Shown here: positions 23,228 to 26,668 of the stretch, piece by piece
Numbering within the stretch: position 1 is the first letter of the stretch
How the letters are laid out: each line of letters starts with the position of its first letter
Assembly (NCBI RefSeq): GCF_947381555.1
Contig: NZ_CANCWQ010000021.1
Coordinates: forward strand, 1 to 26,668
From: Limosilactobacillus pulli
Lineage (GTDB): Bacteria > Bacillota > Bacilli > Lactobacillales > Lactobacillaceae
Reading direction: 5' to 3'
Length of the DNA stretch: 26,668 bases
The notes under the pieces: model-generated
Database searches by the model: none
Told to the model about the DNA's origin: nothing
Seen by the model: only the letters and a program-made list of their open reading frames with translations
Program-made: the position numbers and the translations under genes

Positions 23228-24082
23228 TTAATATGGATATTGGCAGCCAAATTCATAAACCATCTCAGGTTCCTTGCTGATGCGGTGATTGGTGTTTAAG
23301 CCATCGATCTGCTGCATTTCAGCTGGCGATAATTCAAAATCAAAGATATCGGCATTGGCTTTGATGCGTTCTTGATGAACGGATTTTGGAATGATAGCAA
23401 TTCCGTTTTGCAGATGCCAGCGCAAAATGATTTGAGCTGGCGTTTTGCCATGTGCTTCAGCCAATTTGAGCAAGACGGGATCATCAAGACGCTTGCCACG
23501 GCCAAGTGGACTCCAGGCTTGAGTGATGATGTTGTGTTTGGCATTGAATCTCAACATTGGCTTTTCGGTCAGCCATGGATGAACCTCTAATTGATCCAGA
23601 ACCGGCATTTCCCGCGCCTTGGTTGCCAGGTATTCCAAGTGAACCATGCCATAGTTTGAAACCCCGATTGAACGTACCAAACCTTCTGCTTTTAAGTCTT
23701 CAAAGGCACGCCAAGTTTCAAAGAAGTGCTGGTGTACCGGCCAGTGAATCAAAAGCAGGTCTACATAGTCCAAACCCAGCTTTTTCAATGAGTCAGCTAC
23801 GGATTTTTTTGCCTGGTCATAGCCTTGGTTGGCCTCGGAAACCTTAGTCGTAATAAAGTAGCTTTCACGGGGTGCGGCTAATTGACGCAGCCCTTCACCG
23901 ACAAATTCTTCGTTTTCATACATCTGTGCTGTGTCGAACAGGCGATAGCCGGCTTCATATGCCCATTTAATGGCATTAACGGCTTCTTGTTCGTCAGTGA
24001 TCTTGTAGAGTCCAAACCCTTCTTGGGGCATTTTGTAGCCGTCTGCCAGGGTTAAAAATTGGTTGCTGATTTGATTGGCCAT
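23228..24082 (-). CDS. aldo/keto reductase
   Basis: The 284-residue protein is an NADPH-dependent reductase of the AKR superfamily (bacterial AKR5-like, often annotated as 2,5-diketo-D-gluconate reductase). The catalytic tetrad is visible as D50, Y55, K80 and H113, and the cofactor motif IPKSVHQERIKAN is near the C-terminus. Real substrates of such lactobacillus enzymes are usually unknown aldehydes or ketones, so no narrower name is given. AAAGGAT precedes the ATG on the minus strand. A TATAAT -10 box lies at 24122-24127 (minus). It is a single gene, divergent from folT. Confidence 0.93.
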   Translation of the reverse strand: MANQISNQFLTLADGYKMPQEGFGLYKITDEQEAVNAIKWAYEAGYRLFDTAQMYENEEFVGEGLRQLAAPRESYFITTKVSEANQGYDQAKKSVADSLKKLGLDYVDLLLIHWPVHQHFFETWRAFEDLKAEGLVRSIGVSNYGMVHLEYLATKAREMPVLDQLEVHPWLTEKPMLRFNAKHNIITQAWSPLGRGKRLDDPVLLKLAEAHGKTPAQIILRWHLQNGIAIIPKSVHQERIKANADIFDFELSPAEMQQIDGLNTNHRISKEPEMVYEFGCQYPY

Positions 24083-24216
24083 AAAAAAATCCTTTCTTTG
24101 CTATAAAAATAAACTAACTAAATTATACGCTAAGTTGTCAGGTAAATTGTAAATAAATCTAATCGCGAATATCAGAATTGCTAAATGAATAAAAACGAAC
24201 AATGTTATATTTGTTG

Positions 24217-24246
24217 TTGAAAAAAACAGTCATAAAATCGTACAAT
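24217..24246 (+). promoter_or_regulatory. folT promoter
   Basis: TTGAAA (24217-24222), 18-base spacer, TACAAT (24241-24246). Transcription should begin about 24252, so the message would start with the structured leader and leave about 150 untranslated bases. Confidence 0.65.
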
Positions 24247-24251
24247 GGATG

Positions 24252-24349
24252 CCGTTGGGGTAGGAAAATATGAGTTATTGTCCGGTGGAGCGGAATGTGG
24301 AAACCGGAAGGAAGCTGCGGCTGCTTGTATTTTCCGCATTCACCACCGG
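24252..24349 (+). ncRNA. candidate tetrahydrofolate riboswitch in the folT leader
   Basis: One fold closes with CCGTTGG (24252-24258) against CCACCGG (24343-24349, one mismatch). It continues with GGAAAATATGAGT (24263-24275) against GCTTGTATTTTCC (24323-24335, a few wobbles) and an inner TCCGG/CCGGA helix (24281-24285 with 24303-24308 region). Junction pieces GGTAG and GCATTCA sit where the THF-I class has GUAG and GCAUCC. A second, exclusive fold pairs TCCGGTGG (24281-24288) with CCACCGGA (24343-24350), and GAATGTGGAAA (24293-24303) with TTTCCGCATTC (24331-24341). The downstream gene is folate-type. Class assignment was by eye, not by a covariance model. Confidence 0.6.
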
Positions 24350-24368
24350 AGACCATGGTCAATGTTGT

Positions 24369-24391
24369 TCCCTGACAAAAAATTTTAGGGA
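24369..24391 (+). promoter_or_regulatory. possible ribosome-binding-site sequestering hairpin
   Basis: TCCCT (24369-24373) can pair with AGGGA (24387-24391), which is the folT Shine-Dalgarno sequence. This would give a translational output for the leader RNA. The stem is short. Confidence 0.35.
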
Positions 24392-24401
24392 GATGTTGAT
24401 T

Positions 24402-24956
24402 ATGAAAATATTGTCACTACACGGTTCCAAGTTTGATACTAAGAGAATGGTGCTGGCTGCAATGCTGATTGCGCTACAGATTATTTTGGAGAAACTGTCG
24501 ATTGGTGATCCGGCAGTCTTAAAGATTGGTTTAGGCTTTATTGCCACGGCACTGATTGTTTTTTTACTGGGACCTTGGATCGGCGCGCTGTCAATGATTA
24601 TCAATGATCCGATCAGTAATACGCTATTGAGCTCTGGGGTTATGTTTTTCCCCGGCTTTACTCTGTCAGCCGCAATTTCGGGAATAATTGCTGGGATCTT
24701 CTTATATCAGCAGCATATTAGTTGGCAGCGAATCTTGATTTATGAGCTTTGCCAGATTCTGATTACCAATGTTTTCTTTACGACGCTTTGTCTCTATTTG
24801 ATGGGAATGGGGCAAGGCAGTAGCGCAACGACTTTTATGGCGCTATTGATGGTACGGCTGCCAAAAGAGGTTATTTCCTGGCCAATCGAGACATTGATCG
24901 TTTTAACGCTTTTAAAGGCAGTTGAACGAGTAGGTCTCAAGACGACTTTTGATTAA
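24402..24956 (+). CDS. folT: ECF transporter S component, folate type
   Basis: The 184-residue membrane protein has about six hydrophobic helices and resembles FolT substrate-binding (S) components. These use a shared energising module (EcfA, EcfA', EcfT) encoded elsewhere. Family-like stretches are LAAMLIALQIILEKLSIG near the N-terminus, the IGALSMIINDPI region and RLPKEVISWPIETLIVL near the C-terminus. Folate uptake is the best call; another pterin or vitamin is possible. I chose ATG 24402 with AGGGAG 9 bases upstream; a longer frame from 24270 would translate the leader structure. It is a single gene with its own terminator. Confidence 0.82.
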   Translation: MKILSLHGSKFDTKRMVLAAMLIALQIILEKLSIGDPAVLKIGLGFIATALIVFLLGPWIGALSMIINDPISNTLLSSGVMFFPGFTLSAAISGIIAGIFLYQQHISWQRILIYELCQILITNVFFTTLCLYLMGMGQGSSATTFMALLMVRLPKEVISWPIETLIVLTLLKAVERVGLKTTFD

Positions 24957-24968
24957 AATAACAATAGG

Positions 24969-25004
24969 AGCATGATTTTGATGATGGTCAAAATCATGCT
25001 TTTT
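24969..25004 (+). terminator. folT terminator
   Basis: AGCATGATTTTGA (24969-24981) pairs perfectly with TCAAAATCATGCT (24988-25000), followed by Ts to 25004. The following 25005-25184 is AT-rich and holds only the presumed promoter of the next gene. Confidence 0.93.
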
Positions 25005-25184
25005 GATTATTTGTGATGTGGTGCAATGTAATTGTTAGAGATAATGTTGCTCAAGCGAGAAATTTTACAAGCAAAATTTGCGATTGTTATAAAAGTTTCT
25101 GTGATGATTGTCGCTAAGTTTAAATTTGTAGTAATCTAAAAAATAGAGTTGTTGTTTTTTGCTTAGCGGGGAAAGGCAATCCAC

Positions 25185-25811
25185 ATGAAAAGCTTAGTAA
25201 AAATCACAAAATTATTTTTAGGTGTTGTCGCTGCTTTATTGGTTGTTAGTATGACTACCATATCGTTTGCATCCTCACATTATAAATACCGGGTTACGCG
25301 AACCGCATTTGATAAGGTTTCGGTTGGCTCTAACAACGGTAATGGGAGAACAAGTCTCAAACAGCTTGAAAAAGACTTTGGGTCACCCAAGCTTAAGTCC
25401 AGTCGTACCGTTGACAACGTTCGGGCCACGATGCTTGTCTACAGTGGGGTTGACAATGATAAAAACGCTGCAGCAATTGTTGAGTTGATCAACAACAAGG
25501 TCATCTATAAGGAACTGACTGGGTATCAATATACTAGAAAAGCCGTTGCTTTATTAAATGACTTCAACAACAAGCTGACTGTAAACAAGACCACGTATCA
25601 AGAAGCGCTCAAAGAATTCGGTAAGCCGGATGAATACAGTGTCTCAACTCAAAATGGGACCAAAGTTATCTCAGCCGTATGGAGCAGCAATCTCAAGCAC
25701 TCAGCGAAAGCAAAGGCTACAATGACCTTACAATTTGACAATGATGTTTTGAGAGTGTCAATAATTTTGTGTACTTTTGAAAATCCTTCTCTGTATGAAA
25801 TGCTTACTTAA
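25185..25811 (+). CDS. secreted protein with two similar repeats, 3' end replaced by an IS
   Basis: The N-terminus has a signal peptide (basic MKSLVKITK, hydrophobic core, likely cleavage near FAS-SH at residue 29). The mature part holds two related units: one with SLKQLEKDFGSPK and one with TYQEALKEFGKPDEY. They resemble small secreted proteins of lactobacilli with DUF3862/SmpA-like folds; the function is unknown. Codons up to about 188 are native. From 25751 the frame continues into the IS terminal sequence, adding about 19 foreign residues before TAA. The original C-terminus is therefore lost, but only a short native tail may be missing. Confidence 0.75.
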   Translation: MKSLVKITKLFLGVVAALLVVSMTTISFASSHYKYRVTRTAFDKVSVGSNNGNGRTSLKQLEKDFGSPKLKSSRTVDNVRATMLVYSGVDNDKNAAAIVELINNKVIYKELTGYQYTRKAVALLNDFNNKLTVNKTTYQEALKEFGKPDEYSVSTQNGTKVISAVWSSNLKHSAKAKATMTLQFDNDVLRVSIILCTFENPSLYEMLT

Positions 25812-25948
25812 ATAAACATGGAATCCAAGGTATCCTTGCTTCCTCGAAAGAGAGTGTCAATAATTTTGTGTACTTTTGAAAATCCTTCTTTGTATGAAAT
25901 GCTTACTTAAATAAACATGGAATCCAAGGTATCCTTGCTTCCTCGAAA
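25751..25948 (+). repeat. 99-bp tandem direct repeat of the IS end
   Basis: 25751-25849 and 25850-25948 are the same 99 bases with one C/T difference (CTTCTCTG versus CTTCTTTG). Each copy holds the IS terminus and the last codons of the transposase, ending at GGATTCC-side sequence that reads FRGSKDTLDSMFI on the minus strand. Confidence 0.95.
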
Positions 25949-26668
25949 TCCACGATGTGCTCGTTCTTCGAACTTGTCATTGTATTCTAGAATTTGAGTT
26001 GTCACGAATCGTTGAAGGGCATCCTCATTTGGAAACTGCTCCTTCTGGCGAATTTTCTTCTTCAACTTTTTGTTGAAAGCTTCAATCAAATTTGTTGAGT
26101 AAATTGATGCCCGAATGCTTGGCGGAAATTCGTAGAAGGTGAATAAGTTACTTAACTTACCCAATTTTCGCATCTGGTTGCTATATTTGCTTTTCCATTT
26201 CAAAATGAAGTTATCTAAAGCTCGTTTTGCTTCTTCAATTGATTCAGATTGGCGAATTTCTTTAAATTCGCTCATCAAATCTCGCATATCGCTTTTTCGC
26301 ACATGTGATGTGAGATTACGAAGCACATGGACTAAGCAGCGCTGAAACTTAGCATTTGGATAAATTTCTGCAATCACATTTTCGAGCCCAATAAAACCAT
26401 CGGCGATGAATAACTGAACCTGTTCAATTCCTCGATTGCGTAAACTTTCAAGTAGTTCACGCCATGCTTCACCATTTTCGTTTGGTGCTACCGAGAAGTC
26501 TAAGACTTCTTTACCGCCGTCACTACGAATTCCAATCGCGATATTAACCGCTTCGCGCTCAACAGTTCCGCGCTTGAGCGGAATATAAGTGGCGTCTAAG
26601 AACACGCAAACATACTGTGAGTGCTTAAAGGTCCTGTCATGAAACTCTTCAACCAAGTTGCCAACTTG
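25907..26668 (-). CDS. IS256-family (mutator-type) transposase, 5' part outside window
   Basis: About 253 C-terminal residues are visible, and the frame stays open at the window end. The DDE catalytic residues are recognisable: first D in FLDATYIPL, second D in FIADGFIG, and the E in STNLIEAFNKKLKK, with the usual helical insertion between the second and third, including KFQRCLVHVLRNL. This is typical of IS256/mutator transposases that move DNA by cut-and-paste or circle formation. The visible part has no stop or frameshift, so the element may be active. The start lies beyond 26668. Confidence 0.93.
   Translation of the reverse strand, partial: QVGNLVEEFHDRTFKHSQYVCVFLDATYIPLKRGTVEREAVNIAIGIRSDGGKEVLDFSVAPNENGEAWRELLESLRNRGIEQVQLFIADGFIGLENVIAEIYPNAKFQRCLVHVLRNLTSHVRKSDMRDLMSEFKEIRQSESIEEAKRALDNFILKWKSKYSNQMRKLGKLSNLFTFYEFPPSIRASIYSTNLIEAFNKKLKKKIRQKEQFPNEDALQRFVTTQILEYNDKFEERAHRGFRGSKDTLDSMFI

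Larger units (their letters stand above)
25751..26668 (-). mobile_element. IS256-family insertion sequence with a duplicated end (partial)
   Basis: The element begins with GAGAGTGTCAATAATTTTGT at 25751, again at 25850, and runs out of the window. The transposase lies on the minus strand. The outermost 99 bases (terminal repeat plus the last transposase codons) are a partial second copy. The other end and any target duplication are outside the window. Confidence 0.85.

Noticed and set aside
24270..24401. Longer folT frame starting at ATG 24270
   Set aside because: It would translate straight through the structured leader, has no ribosome binding site, and adds residues unlike an S-component N-terminus. 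ATG 24402 has AGGGAG at good spacing.
1..26668. CRISPR array, tRNA, rRNA or phage module
   Set aside because: No regularly spaced repeats, cloverleaf-like segments, rRNA signatures or phage genes were seen. The only repeats are the IS end, the doubled ribosome binding site and operator boxes.

Overview
The window reads as a chromosomal segment of a lactic acid bacterium of the Lactobacillaceae, most likely Limosilactobacillus or a close relative. This rests on the style of the encoded proteins (araBD/araR/araA set, DUF1304, folate ECF S component, IS256-type transposase), AGGAGG-type ribosome binding sites, catabolite (cre-like) boxes and mixed GC content. The species is an inference and was not tested against a database.

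Layout. (1) 1-2490: peroxide defence pair ahpC-ahpF behind a PerR-like box; the ahpF product has its two modules in the reverse order to the classical AhpF. (2) 2488-10348: two AraC-type regulators on the minus strand, a GH3 glycosidase, a GH42 glycosidase and a GC-rich sugar MFS transporter. (3) 10366-15775: the L-arabinose catabolic block araB-araD, araR, araA. These genes convert L-arabinose to L-ribulose (AraA), L-ribulose-5-phosphate (AraB) and D-xylulose-5-phosphate (AraD). (4) 15783-19177: a second arabinoside locus with a frameshifted ArsR-type regulator, a GH43 arabinofuranosidase-like enzyme, and a lactose/oligosaccharide-type MFS permease broken by an in-frame TAA. (5) 19272-24082: housekeeping and assorted genes: pgi, aquaporin/glycerol facilitator, two small membrane proteins, an anchored matrixin-type metalloprotease and an aldo/keto reductase. 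(6) 24217-25004: a folate-type ECF S component (folT) behind a structured leader that looks like a tetrahydrofolate riboswitch. (7) 25185-26668: a secreted protein whose 3' end is replaced by an insertion sequence; the IS end is present twice in tandem.

How it works together. A 16-bp element (ATTTATACGGACAAAT-like) recurs at the araB and araA promoters, between AraC2 and GH42, and in weaker form at GH43. With araR in the middle of the cluster, this defines a local AraR regulon that would couple release of arabinose from glycosides (GH42, GH43, perhaps GH3), uptake of oligosaccharides (two MFS carriers) and catabolism. cre-like boxes lie at the same promoters and at GH3, so CcpA control is likely throughout. 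No dedicated free-arabinose transporter is visible. Two genes of the GH43 locus (regulator and permease) carry inactivating lesions, so this arm may be decaying in this strain.

I found no CRISPR array, tRNA, rRNA or phage module. The strongest candidates for something unusual are the permuted AhpF, the folT leader with two mutually exclusive folds, the ArsR-HTH regulator fused to a beta-rich C-terminal half, and the local AraR network.
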